Below are positions 25,636 through 33,799 of a stretch of DNA of 40,068 nt, one piece after another. The notes beneath the pieces are model-generated. The model ran no database searches, had not been told where the DNA came from, and saw nothing but the letters and a program-made list of their open reading frames with translations. The number at the start of each line of letters is the position of its first letter. Positions within the stretch are counted from its first letter, which is position 1. Made by a program: the position numbers and the translations under genes. The DNA is from Rhodospirillaceae bacterium (GTDB lineage: Bacteria; Pseudomonadota; Alphaproteobacteria; UBA8366; GCA-2717185). The stretch lies in contig PBDC01000025.1 of assembly GCA_002717185.1 (NCBI GenBank), forward strand, positions 11,975 through 52,042. Reading direction: 5' to 3'.

Positions 25636-26517
25636 CTAAGCAGCGCTTTCCGTCAAAGCCGGCCATGCTTCTTTGTCGTCGAGCACGGTAACCCGGTGCA
25701 TGATGCGACGTTGGCCCTGATAATCATTCAGCGCACTGTGATGCACGCAGCGATTGTCCCAGAAGGTGAGCGTGCCTTTGCCCCAGCGGACCCGGCAGGT
25801 GAATTCCGGTCGCGCCATATGGTCATACAAATATTGCAATAGCGGTGCACTTTCCTCAGGCGTCATGCCCTCGAAGTGTTTGGTGAAAGACCGGTTCACG
25901 TAGAGGCCTCTGCGACCGGTTTCGCGATGAGTTCGGATAACCGGGTGCGTTGCTAATTGTTCCGCGTCTGCTGAATATTTGAACTTCATCGATTTGTTTT
26001 TGGCCCGCATCTCCGGCCCCGTGGCGTTAGTGCCAAAACTCGTAGTCGCGCTGTGCACGGCATTGAGGTTTTCGAGCAATTCCTTCATGCCGTCCGATAG
26101 GGCGTCGTAGGATGCGTACATGCTGGCGAACATGGTGTCGCCGCCGTGCTTCGGCACCTCCAGTGCGTAGAGCATGGAACCTAGCGGCGGTTTGGCGGCG
26201 TACGATACATCTGTATGCCATACACTGCCGACATTTCGCGTGTCCTCGGGGTTTTTAGCGACCAGCTGAATGTCGGGGTGGCCTTCGATGGTCGGGAAAA
26301 AGTCGTTGATATGTGCCGACCCGAAGTTACGAGCGAACGCCTTGTGGTTGTCCGGTGTCAAATCCTGATTGCGGAAGACGATGACCAAATGGTCGAGATG
26401 GGCACGGTGGATCTCGTCTAGGACTTTCGGCATCAATGGCTGTGACAGGTCGGGGCCGAAAATTTCCGCGCCGATCGCGCCGGCCAATGGTTTCACCGTG
26501 ATGTGTTGATAGGTCAT
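25636..26517 (-). CDS. TauD/TfdA family 2-oxoglutarate/Fe(II)-dependent dioxygenase
   Basis: A 293-residue dioxygenase. The iron triad is visible as H101 and D103 in VWHTDVSY and H260 in NRCVHHSALNDY, and the 2-oxoglutarate arginine is R275 in RRIMHRVTV. The N-terminus (VKPLAGAIGAEIFGPDLSQPL) and the LGSMLYALEVPKHGGDTMFASMYASYDAL stretch are typical of TauD-like enzymes, which hydroxylate taurine, other alkylsulfonates, 2,4-D or related acids. GAGG lies 8 bases before the ATG. It is 38-40 percent-type similar by eye to the dioxygenase at 32948, with nearly the same residue numbering of all ligands. The substrate cannot be read from the sequence. Confidence 0.92.
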   Translation of the reverse strand: MTYQHITVKPLAGAIGAEIFGPDLSQPLMPKVLDEIHRAHLDHLVIVFRNQDLTPDNHKAFARNFGSAHINDFFPTIEGHPDIQLVAKNPEDTRNVGSVWHTDVSYAAKPPLGSMLYALEVPKHGGDTMFASMYASYDALSDGMKELLENLNAVHSATTSFGTNATGPEMRAKNKSMKFKYSADAEQLATHPVIRTHRETGRRGLYVNRSFTKHFEGMTPEESAPLLQYLYDHMARPEFTCRVRWGKGTLTFWDNRCVHHSALNDYQGQRRIMHRVTVLDDKEAWPALTESAA

Positions 26518-26698
26518 ATTGCGTACCTCGTCAGGCGTTTGGGCTGGATGCTTCGTTGTCCGCGATTTTAGCCTCCTAGTGATTTCTATTACGGGAGACC
26601 GCCTTTCGCAAAATGACTGCGCAAATAGTTACGGTAGTGAAAACCTTAGCCTGTATTTGACCTTGGGCCAAACTACAGTGCGTAGCCAGGGCCTTTTA

Positions 26699-27565
26699 TC
26701 ACTTGCTCGCCAGATGATCCTTAGTCATGCGCGCGTAGTCTTTGTCGCGGGTCAGTTGCTTTATCAATTCAGTAGAAGCAACTCCTTCCAAGTCTTTCGG
26801 TGCTACGCCCTCGCGCAGCGCCTTCAGCGTGTTATGGACGGCTTGGATGCCGGCCATGATAGGCATGTGGCCCTGCAGACCGATGCGCACACCGAGCTGG
26901 CCAAGTTTAGCCTTATCCTGCAGTTCCGGCCCCAGGCTACCAAGGAAGATTGGGATATCTATGGAATTGCCGATCTCTTCCAGCTCAGCTGGGGTATTAA
27001 TCCCAACGAAGAACATCGCATCTACTCCGACATCCTGATAGGCCTTGGCGCGTTTGATGGCGTCGTCCAGTCCATTAATGGCGGCGGCACTGGTCCGGCC
27101 AGCGACTACGAGGCTGGGGTCCTGACGGCCTTCTAATGCCGCGCGCATTTTCCCCACGCCCTCTTCCATGGAGATCAATTCCGGACCGCCGGTCTGCCCG
27201 TAAGGGGTTGGTAATATGGTATCCTCGATCGTCAGTGCGGCGACGCCGGCAGACTCTAGTTCCTCGACAGTGCGTCTGACATTCAGCGCGTTGCCGTAGC
27301 CATGGTCGGCATCGACCAGCAATGCGAGGTTTCCGGCACGACATATGCGGTAGGCTTGCTGAGCAAACTCCGTCAGGGTGAGAACGATGAGATCGGGCGC
27401 GCCGAGGACAGAGAGCGAGCCCACGGATCCGGCGAACATACCTACTTCAAAGCCGAGGTCCTCTGCGATGCGGGCAGAAATGGCGTCGTATACTGAGCCT
27501 GGGTGGATGCATTCGTCGCCATCAAGGAGCGCGCGAAACCGTTCGCGCCGTTCGGTCCAGTGCAT
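26699..27565 (-). CDS. Isocitrate lyase/PEP mutase superfamily protein, oxaloacetate decarboxylase type
   Basis: A 288-residue TIM-barrel enzyme. The metal-site stretch is LLVDADHGYGNALNV (D85, D87), followed by ALTIEDTILP (E114, D115), VEELESAGVAALTIEDT and a MEEGVGKMRAALEGRQDPSLVVAGRTSA segment. The cysteine motif of isocitrate and methylisocitrate lyases (K-K-C-G-H) is absent. The D-H-G-Y-G-N-A-L-N pattern and the overall length match the Pseudomonas-type oxaloacetate decarboxylase branch. AAGGA lies upstream of the ATG. It lies between two TauD-type dioxygenase genes on the same strand, 27 and 181 bases away, so a shared pathway that yields an alpha-keto acid is possible. Confidence 0.85.
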   Translation of the reverse strand: MHWTERRERFRALLDGDECIHPGSVYDAISARIAEDLGFEVGMFAGSVGSLSVLGAPDLIVLTLTEFAQQAYRICRAGNLALLVDADHGYGNALNVRRTVEELESAGVAALTIEDTILPTPYGQTGGPELISMEEGVGKMRAALEGRQDPSLVVAGRTSAAAINGLDDAIKRAKAYQDVGVDAMFFVGINTPAELEEIGNSIDIPIFLGSLGPELQDKAKLGQLGVRIGLQGHMPIMAGIQAVHNTLKALREGVAPKDLEGVASTELIKQLTRDKDYARMTKDHLASK

Positions 27566-27592
27566 ATTGGGTTTTCCTTATCGTCAAAAGTG

Positions 27593-28657
27593 TCAAATTG
27601 TTGTTGATCTGGTTGCGATACCACCTCTAAGGGCACCCGCTCTAACGTCTCGCCAGAGCACGGCGTGTTCTTCCGGCAGCGCGCGGCTGTTCGGCATGGA
27701 GAGCCACAAGCGGTGTAATAGCCGACCCTGCAATTTAGCTCCGTCCTGATAGGCGGTCCGCGCGTGATAGATAACGTGATTGTTTAGAAATTGCATGTCG
27801 CCTGGTTCGAAATGGAACGACATGCAATGTTCGGCCGCTAGTTCGGCGAGGACATCCAGCGCTTCGACCTGCAGGGCACTCATTTTGGTTTGCGGGTTGA
27901 TCTCTTCAGCGGCTTCCACATAAGTGCGCGAATAATGGCTTGTGAAACTCCCGTCTCGCTGTCCAAAGACGGGTAGTGGGTAAGTCATTTTCTCCCCGCC
28001 GAATTCTTCGCCTTGCCGTGACCGGTGAAAAGGCATGTAGAGCAACGCGGCAAGGTCTGGCCGACGTTCCAACATTACGTTGTGTATGTGCACCGAGCTG
28101 GCAATTCGGCTGATCCCACCCGATTTCGCTGGGCGCACGCAGAGCAGTCCGACAACGTCGCATCGGTCGGTGTGAAACCGAAGGGGGCCGCTGGATAGCG
28201 TACGGGCCTTGGACGATTTGAAAGACTTGCCATCCCGCGTGGTTAGTCGATGACCGAATAGCCCGTCGGTGTCCTCTTTTTTGTCCTCGATATCCCGCAT
28301 CATCATTCCGCGATAGTCTTGGGTCACTGGTGTCCCGAGATGAAGGCCGATACCGTACCAAATGTGCCGTAGCCGCCCCGCAAACCTTTCGATAGGCAGG
28401 TTTGATAGCCGAGCCATGCCGCAGCCATCTTCCAGTTCGGCTTGGACATGCGTTAATTTTTCGGCCAGGCCGTCGAGCGGAAAGTCGTCCTGTGTCAATT
28501 GGTGCCAATTGAGCCCGCGTGCTTTTAGCGTTGTGTCGGCCCGCTCAATTTCATCGATATCACGATCGGACAGGCTAAACCTCCAGCGCGGATTGATTTC
28601 GATGTCAGACCCCGTCCAGTCGCATGCCCCTTCGATTTTCGGTTGAATGGAATTCAT
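27593..28657 (-). CDS. TauD/TfdA family dioxygenase, longer divergent member
   Basis: A 354-residue protein. The Fe(II) ligands fit as H162 and D164 in RFHTDRCDVVGLL and H298 in NNHVIYHARTAY, with R316 in RLLHRLWLS as the 2-oxoglutarate arginine. It has a long N-terminal extension (about 1-90) and differs strongly from the two shorter TauD-type proteins in the window. Its layout resembles the TauD-fold hydroxylases often seen in catabolic clusters and near natural-product genes. The ATG at 28657 is preferred over a TTG three codons upstream. It ends 27 bases before the oxaloacetate-decarboxylase-type gene, so the two are likely one operon. Substrate unknown. Confidence 0.85.
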   Translation of the reverse strand: MNSIQPKIEGACDWTGSDIEINPRWRFSLSDRDIDEIERADTTLKARGLNWHQLTQDDFPLDGLAEKLTHVQAELEDGCGMARLSNLPIERFAGRLRHIWYGIGLHLGTPVTQDYRGMMMRDIEDKKEDTDGLFGHRLTTRDGKSFKSSKARTLSSGPLRFHTDRCDVVGLLCVRPAKSGGISRIASSVHIHNVMLERRPDLAALLYMPFHRSRQGEEFGGEKMTYPLPVFGQRDGSFTSHYSRTYVEAAEEINPQTKMSALQVEALDVLAELAAEHCMSFHFEPGDMQFLNNHVIYHARTAYQDGAKLQGRLLHRLWLSMPNSRALPEEHAVLWRDVRAGALRGGIATRSTTI

Positions 28658-29156
28658 AATTGGCAACGACCTTAATTCGGTTTGGTTCTAACCGCTGTCG
28701 AGCGATTTTGAGACCAGCATCCAAAAACCCTGCTCTCTTTTCGCTCAGTCCCCTTGTTTACGATAGACCGTTGAGTTGCTGATAGCTAGCAGGCTCGTTG
28801 CCTGGCGGAAGTTACTGCCGCAGTACTGAAAGATTTTTATGGCGTGTTTTGTAGCGATCCAATGAGGGCGAGCGGCGGGTATTCTCAATTGCAGGGGAGA
28901 ATTTGCACACCATCGACTGGTAATTCACACAACGCGTCGGGCACACGCCGACGTCGCTTTGTTTTGTCTAGGGGTGAGCAGTGCTGGGAAATTGTCACCC
29001 ATTGTGGGCGGGTTCAACGACCTGATATGCCATCCCTGAGTTACTAAGGCCAGATGGACAGCTGCGGGTCGTTTTCGTACTAGTCTATCTCGACCAATAG
29101 TGTTCGATCCGTTACGCTTAGAGCGAACCTAAATTGGATCGGATGCGCTGAAGCAC
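28658..29156. other. Divergent intergenic region, about 500 bases
   Basis: It separates the minus-strand dioxygenase operon from the plus-strand thioredoxin-fusion/UGSC pair, so it must hold promoters for both. No gene-like frame, terminator, tRNA or recognised riboswitch is visible. Confidence 0.4.
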
Positions 29157-30590
29157 ATGATTTCCGATGGATTAATCGTCGTCGCGAAACGCGACTGCCC
29201 GACCTGCACGCTTCTCGAGCCAGTTTACCGTGAGCTCATGGACAGCGCGGCTGAAATCGCGGTCTATAGCCAGGATGACCCTACCTTTCCCGAAAGCGTG
29301 AGTGATGTCTTCGATGACCGCGAACTGGAACAATCCTATCGCCTTAATATAGAGACGGTGCCGACCCTCATACGTATGCAAGGCGGTCGAGAGGTAGCCC
29401 GGACTGTCGGCTGGCATCAGGGCGAATGGCGCGACTTGACCGAGATCCGTTCGTTGGGGGCGGGTTTGCCTGATTTCCGGCCCGGGTGCGGATCGATGAG
29501 CGTGGAACCAGGCATGGCCGAACGGCTGGCGGTTCGGTTTGGCGATTTAGAAATTGCTGCCAGGCGTATCGAGATTGGGGGCCTTGAAGATGAAATGGAG
29601 GCCTGTTTCGAGCGGGGGTGGAGCGATGGTTTGCCGGTGGTACCTCCAACCGAAATTCGGCTTGTGCGTATGCTGGAAGGCACTACGCGCGATCCCGACG
29701 AAGTCATTGGCGAGATACCGCCGAACCTGGTGCCTTGTACTGTTGAAAAGGTGGCACTCAATGCGGTCATGGCTGGCTGCAAACCGGAATATCTGCCCGT
29801 GGTCCTGGCGGCCGTAGAAGCTGCCCTAATCCCAGCTTTTTGTATGCATGGCATGTTGTGTACGACACACTTTGTTGGCCCTATGGTTATCGTCAACGGT
29901 CCTATTACCCGGGCGGTCGGTATGAATTCCGGCGGGAATGCGCTGGGACAGGGTAATAGGGCAAATGCTACGATCGGCCGCGCACTGCAGCTAGTCATAC
30001 GGAATGTTGGTGGTGGCGTGCCTGGTGGGATCGACCGCGCGACCCTCGGTAATCCGGGAAAATTTACCTACTGTTTTGCCGAGGACGAGTCCGATCCACA
30101 TTGGGAACCTCTGTCTGTGCAAAGGGGCGCCGCCGCTGGAACTTCCGCCGTCACGCTTTACGGTGGCGAAGGATTGCTGGGCAATTTCGATCAACTGTCG
30201 CGGACGCCCGACTCCTTGACCCGTTCGCTCGCCCTGTCGCTTCGGGCGATCGGACACCCAAAAAAGGCCGGTTCACACGATGCGCTAATCATTCTGTCGC
30301 CGGAACATTTCCGAACCTATCGGCAAGCGGGCTGGACAAAGTCGCAGACCCTGGAAGCGTTCGAAGAGGCTTTATTGCTTCCCGGGCGTGAACTTGTCAG
30401 AGGCGCTGGCGGGGTCGCGGAGGGGATGCCGGAACATCTCGCCGACGAGACCATATCCAAATTTAGGCCCGGCGGTTTGAACATCGTGAGAGCTGGCGGG
30501 ATTGCCGGCATGATGTCCGCGGTGGTTGGCGGATGGGCGGCGACCGGCGAACGTGGCAGTGAAATGGTAACAAAGGAGATCGGAACATGA
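29157..30590 (+). CDS. Thioredoxin-like domain fused to a large conserved domain; UGSC partner protein
   Basis: A 477-residue protein in two parts. Residues 1-95 look like a thioredoxin fold: strand, then the active-site motif C14-P-T-C17, and a likely cis-proline at P69 in ETVPTLIRM. Residues about 120-477 form one large domain starting with ERGWSDGLPVVPPTEIRLVRML, rich in glycine, with several cysteines (C194, C208, C229, C235, C306). I recognise no enzyme in it. There is no signal peptide. The stop codon overlaps the start of the UGSC selenoprotein gene (ATGA), implying coupled synthesis. Inference: the CPTC domain could reduce the selenenylsulfide of the UGSC protein, or the pair forms one redox enzyme. 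The reaction is unknown. Confidence 0.75.
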   Translation: MISDGLIVVAKRDCPTCTLLEPVYRELMDSAAEIAVYSQDDPTFPESVSDVFDDRELEQSYRLNIETVPTLIRMQGGREVARTVGWHQGEWRDLTEIRSLGAGLPDFRPGCGSMSVEPGMAERLAVRFGDLEIAARRIEIGGLEDEMEACFERGWSDGLPVVPPTEIRLVRMLEGTTRDPDEVIGEIPPNLVPCTVEKVALNAVMAGCKPEYLPVVLAAVEAALIPAFCMHGMLCTTHFVGPMVIVNGPITRAVGMNSGGNALGQGNRANATIGRALQLVIRNVGGGVPGGIDRATLGNPGKFTYCFAEDESDPHWEPLSVQRGAAAGTSAVTLYGGEGLLGNFDQLSRTPDSLTRSLALSLRAIGHPKKAGSHDALIILSPEHFRTYRQAGWTKSQTLEAFEEALLLPGRELVRGAGGVAEGMPEHLADETISKFRPGGLNIVRAGGIAGMMSAVVGGWAATGERGSEMVTKEIGT

Positions 30591-31108
30591 AGGATTCGAT
30601 GGTGCTACTCGATCCAACCGCCGAAACGGCACCGACGCAACGTGCGCGTATAGCGCCGCTCGCGTCGCTTAACGGCAAGACCATCGCGCTGCTGGATATA
30701 GGCAAGGCGCGCGGCGACGTATTTTTAGATCAGCTGGAAGTGGGCATGGTCTCCCGCGGTTTGAAGGTGAAGCGTTATGCAAAGCCGACCAATACCAAGG
30801 TCGCGCCGGTCGCTGTTGCCCAGGCGATCGCGACGGAATGTGACGTTGTCGTTGAAGCGCTCTCTGATTGAGGCTCGTGCACGTCGTGCAGTTTGCATGA
30901 CATTGCGGATTTGGATAGCCGTGGCATTCCGGGTGGCATGATTGCCACGACTGCGTTTGAGGAGGCGGCGGTCTCTCAGGGTCGCGCCCTCGGGTTTGAC
31001 CCTGCAATCGTGTATGTTCCGCATCCAATTCAGGATCGGACGGACAAGGAAATTCAGGCCATCGCGGACGATGCGTTGGATTCTATCCTGGACATGATTT
31101 CCCAATAA
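30587..31108 (+). CDS. UGSC family selenoprotein with in-frame TGA read as selenocysteine
   Basis: Read through the TGA at 30869-30871, the frame gives 173 residues. The part before it (94 residues, with KTIALLDIGKARGDVFLDQL and E-C-D-V-V-V-E-A-L-S-D) continues in the same frame as GSCTSCSLHDIADLDSRGIPG and then TTAFEEAAVSQGRALGFDPAIVYVPHPIQDRTDKEI, up to a TAA. The codon after D94 is therefore U95 in U-G-S-C, with C98 and C101 beside it, the defining motif of the UGSC (seleno)protein family. Homology-like, gene-like sequence on both sides in one frame argues against a simple nonsense mutation or frameshift. A conventional caller would end the gene at 30871 and restart at 30893. It is coupled to the thioredoxin-fusion gene. 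Confidence 0.85.
30872..30906 (+). promoter_or_regulatory. Candidate bacterial SECIS element
   Basis: GTCGTGCA (30883-30890) pairs with TGCATGAC (30894-30901), seven Watson-Crick pairs plus one G-U, around the loop GTT. The loop begins 19 bases after the TGA and its first base is G. Both features fit the published bacterial SECIS model, in which the apical loop is roughly 16-37 bases downstream with a G in its first two positions. A short lower helix (30879-30881 with 30904-30906) may extend it. The repeat TCGTGCA at 30875 and 30884 allows a register-shifted alternative stem. Confidence 0.65.
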
Positions 31109-31361
31109 TAAAGATCAAGGCCAGTGCCGGCCTCGCTCTGCCTCGTGGCGCAGGTGCGGGCCGGCCCTAGTCCTATATATGGTCAGGTAGGATTGTAGCG
31201 AAGAGGGTAGCTCTTGAGGGTCAGCCCATTATCGTCGCGTGATGCCCTTCCTAGTAAACTATTTGAACATGATCATTTGGTTGCGGAAAACCTAAAGGTG
31301 CTCACGGACATTAAGGTCTTGGAGTATAGCGCGAATTTTCAACCGCGCTTTTCATAATTAT

Positions 31362-32276
31362 CTACGCGACCGCAAGTAAATAGACGATGCCGGCGACGAC
31401 GAGCATCATACCGAATAGCTCGCCCGGTGATGTCCGTTCCCGGAAAAATAGCACCGATATCGCCAGTGTGAAGAGGAATTCGATTTGACCCAATGCTTTG
31501 ACAAAAGAGGCTTTTTGTAAGGTAAAGGCTGTAAACCAACCGATCGAGCCCACAGCGCTAGTTACTCCGACGAACGTTCCCACTTTCCACTCGCGAGCCA
31601 TGATTGCGATCTGTTGACGTTCCCGGGCGATGATATAGAGGCCAAGAATTGCAGATTGCATCAAAATTGTAGTGAGCAGCGTGAAAGCGGCCGGAAAAAG
31701 GACCTCATCTTCTCCGAAAGACAGGGCGGCTTCGCGGATCGACAAGGATGCCAGCGCAAAACAGAAACCTGATGCAAGTCCGACCGCAGCCGATCTATTC
31801 CAGATGCGCATGATCCAATTGCCATTGTCGATGGTTGTTTTGACAATGGTGATTATGACAACACCGGTGACGCTGATCGTAATCGCGAGCCAGCCTTGCA
31901 AGCTGATTGCTTCGCCGAAAAGGAAGGCACCTGCGACGGCTGTCAAAAAAGCTTCCGTGCGTGCATATGTGGTTCCCACAGCAAAATTTCGAAACGAAAA
32001 AAGATAGACCAGAAAGGCCGTTGCCAAGATTTGCCCAAGACCCCCAAGTAGGCAAAAGCCTAGAAAGAAAAGAGTTAATTCTGGGACTTCGCGGTCGTAC
32101 GCGTACAGCAAAATAATAAAATAGGCGACGACGAACGGTAGCCCGTAAACAAACCGAACAAGCGAAACCGCAAACGTACTCATATGCTGCGTAAGGTACT
32201 TTTGGCCGCCGGTGCGAACGGATTGCACCGCTGATGCCATTAGCGTCAAGTAAACCCAGCCCCAGCTTTCCATCAT
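31362..32276 (-). CDS. EamA/DMT family transporter
   Basis: A 304-residue membrane protein with about ten hydrophobic helices in two five-helix repeats. This is the layout of drug/metabolite (EamA) exporters and amino-acid or metabolite permeases of the DMT superfamily. Each repeat ends in the typical pattern: R-T-E-A-F-L-T-A-V-A-G-A-F-L-F-G-E after helix 4, and LGQIEFLFTLAISVLFFRERTSPGELFGMMLVVAGI at the end. An AAGGAAG ribosome site directly precedes two ATGs at 32276 and 32273; the second has better spacing. The gene stands alone between the UGSC locus and a decayed regulator. Transported compound unknown. Confidence 0.88.
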   Translation of the reverse strand: MMESWGWVYLTLMASAVQSVRTGGQKYLTQHMSTFAVSLVRFVYGLPFVVAYFIILLYAYDREVPELTLFFLGFCLLGGLGQILATAFLVYLFSFRNFAVGTTYARTEAFLTAVAGAFLFGEAISLQGWLAITISVTGVVIITIVKTTIDNGNWIMRIWNRSAAVGLASGFCFALASLSIREAALSFGEDEVLFPAAFTLLTTILMQSAILGLYIIARERQQIAIMAREWKVGTFVGVTSAVGSIGWFTAFTLQKASFVKALGQIEFLFTLAISVLFFRERTSPGELFGMMLVVAGIVYLLAVA

Positions 32277-32947
32277 ACTTCCTTAACGCCCGCTGCGACG
32301 TCATATTTTATGCTTATAATTTCATTCATATTCTGCGGTTGGGGCACTGGTTAGAAAACTTTGCCTCTCCATATCCTTTTTGTTTTCTAGCCTCTTACGT
32401 TAAAATTCTTCGGGCGGCAAAGTGTCAAAATACAACTCAATATGAATTGATTTCACAATAAATAGAAAAAGGCGGTCTTTGCGAACAAATACCCTAAAAT
32501 TTAATTTTCCTCGTATGTTGGCATATGCACCACGACACATGAATTCCAGACGCGCAGCACAAGAACTTAGTGGCACCTCATCCGCTGCAAGCGGCCATAT
32601 CAAGGAATTCGAAGAGGGCATTGGTACAACGTTTTTGGGGGATGAAAAACATTGTCTCCAACAGAAGGCAGCGGCAGCCCTCCTAATAGGGAACTTACGC
32701 CGCGTTCGTTGCCTTGCTGAGAGCCGGTGCGACTTGCCTGCATTGGCGCATGCACGTTGCTGACCGTATCGGGTCCGAGTTAAATTTTATGGTGAACCGA
32801 ATTTCTGAATATCTGTTTGCCATAGTGGCTTGGCAGTAAACGGCCTATCTCAGTTGCTCTACTACCGACCATTGCCGGAGTGTTGATATTGAGGCTTGCA
32901 CCAATCATTATCCTGTAACCTAGTGAGAAAAACGATCTTGAGTAGTT
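32277..32947. other. AT-rich intergenic region containing a decayed regulator
   Basis: About 670 bases between the EamA gene and the second TauD-type gene. The section 32297-32520 is much richer in A and T than the genome average here, and 32479-32763 holds a LysR-like remnant listed separately. No other gene is visible. The promoter of the downstream dioxygenase should lie at about 32850-32940. Confidence 0.4.
32479..32763 (+). pseudogene. LysR-type (GcvA-like) regulator, N-terminal remnant
   Basis: The 94-codon frame includes APRHMNSRRAAQELSGTSSA and ASGHIKEFEEGIGTTFLGDE. This lines up with the LysR winged-helix start, in which A-R-H-x-S-F-T-R-A-A-E-E-L-x-V-T-x-x-A-V-S-x-Q-I-x-x-L-E-x-x-L-G-x-x-L-F is conserved. 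Several invariant positions are changed, and the effector-binding domain (about 200 residues) is missing, because the frame ends in unrelated sequence and a stop. It therefore looks like a broken regulator just upstream of, and co-oriented with, a TauD-type dioxygenase gene that it may once have controlled. The match is by eye only. Confidence 0.5.
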
Positions 32948-33799
32948 ATGGCAACCCATTCGATTGAAGTGAAGCCGGTGTCCGGCGCTTTAGGCGCTGA
33001 GATATCTGGCGTCGACATTTCAAATCCGTTGAGCACCCATGAACTTGATATACTGAGCAGTGCTTTCCTCGAGCATCAGGTGATCTGTATCCGCGATCAG
33101 AGCCTTACGCCGACACAGCAGATCGCGTTCGCCGAGAATTTCGGAGAACCCGATATATACCCTTTTATCAAAGGGTTGCCAGACACGCCCGAGGTCATCG
33201 AGATTTTAAAAACCGAGAATGATACCGTGAATTTTGGCGGTGGATGGCATTCCGACACCAGCTACCTTGAAAAGCCGGCACTAGGATCGATGCTCTACGC
33301 TTTGGAAACGCCCACCGCTGGTGGCGATACCATGTTCGCCAACATGTACTTGGCCTACGAAGCGCTTTCAAAAGGCATGAGGCGAATGCTTGATCGCCTG
33401 ATTGGCGTAAATAGTTCCGCGCAAGGGTATCGCGGGGGTCGAGCCAAAAAGATGCAAGAACTCGATGGCATGAAGGATAAATACATCGAGAATTCGCAGG
33501 TGTCAGTGGCGGAGCACCCTGTCGTGCGTACGCATCCGGAAACCGGACGCAAGGGCCTATACGCCAGCCGAGGTCATACGGAAAATTTCAGAGGTATGAC
33601 CCCGGCGGAGAGCAAACCGCTGATCGACTTTCTGGCGGACCATGCGGTGCGTCCCGAATTCACCTGCAGAATGCGATGGGAACCGGGGACACTGATTTTC
33701 TGGGACAATCGCTGCACCCAGCATTTTGCGATCAACGATTATGCGGGTGAACGGCGGCGCATGCATCGTGTGACGTTGGTCGGCGATCACCCAGCATGA
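32948..33799 (+). CDS. TauD/TfdA family 2-oxoglutarate/Fe(II)-dependent dioxygenase
   Basis: A 283-residue dioxygenase. Iron ligands are H101 and D103 in GWHSDTSY and H259 in NRCTQHFAINDY, with R274 in RRMHRVTLV for 2-oxoglutarate. It shares long stretches with the protein at 25636-26517 (for example LGSMLYALETPTAGGDTMFANMYLAYEAL against LGSMLYALEVPKHGGDTMFASMYASYDAL), so the two are paralogues or xenologues. Length and motifs match TauD-type enzymes that cleave sulfonates or hydroxylate related acids. It is a single-gene unit, with a decayed LysR regulator upstream and no clear ribosome site in front of the ATG. The substrate is not determined. Confidence 0.92.
   Translation: MATHSIEVKPVSGALGAEISGVDISNPLSTHELDILSSAFLEHQVICIRDQSLTPTQQIAFAENFGEPDIYPFIKGLPDTPEVIEILKTENDTVNFGGGWHSDTSYLEKPALGSMLYALETPTAGGDTMFANMYLAYEALSKGMRRMLDRLIGVNSSAQGYRGGRAKKMQELDGMKDKYIENSQVSVAEHPVVRTHPETGRKGLYASRGHTENFRGMTPAESKPLIDFLADHAVRPEFTCRMRWEPGTLIFWDNRCTQHFAINDYAGERRRMHRVTLVGDHPA

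Noticed and set aside
26519..27136. 205-codon plus-strand frame
   Set aside because: Most of it is antisense to the oxaloacetate-decarboxylase-type gene, whose motifs and codon pattern are clear.
30587..30871. Taking the 94-residue frame that ends at TGA as a complete gene, with a second gene starting at 30893
   Set aside because: The downstream codons are in the same frame, restore a known family motif and contain no ribosome site before the internal ATG. A single read-through gene explains everything better.
31118..31175. GC-rich hairpins after the UGSC gene (AGGCC/GGCCT and GGGCCGGCCC) as a terminator
   Set aside because: Short stems with no T-run. Termination is not supported by sequence.
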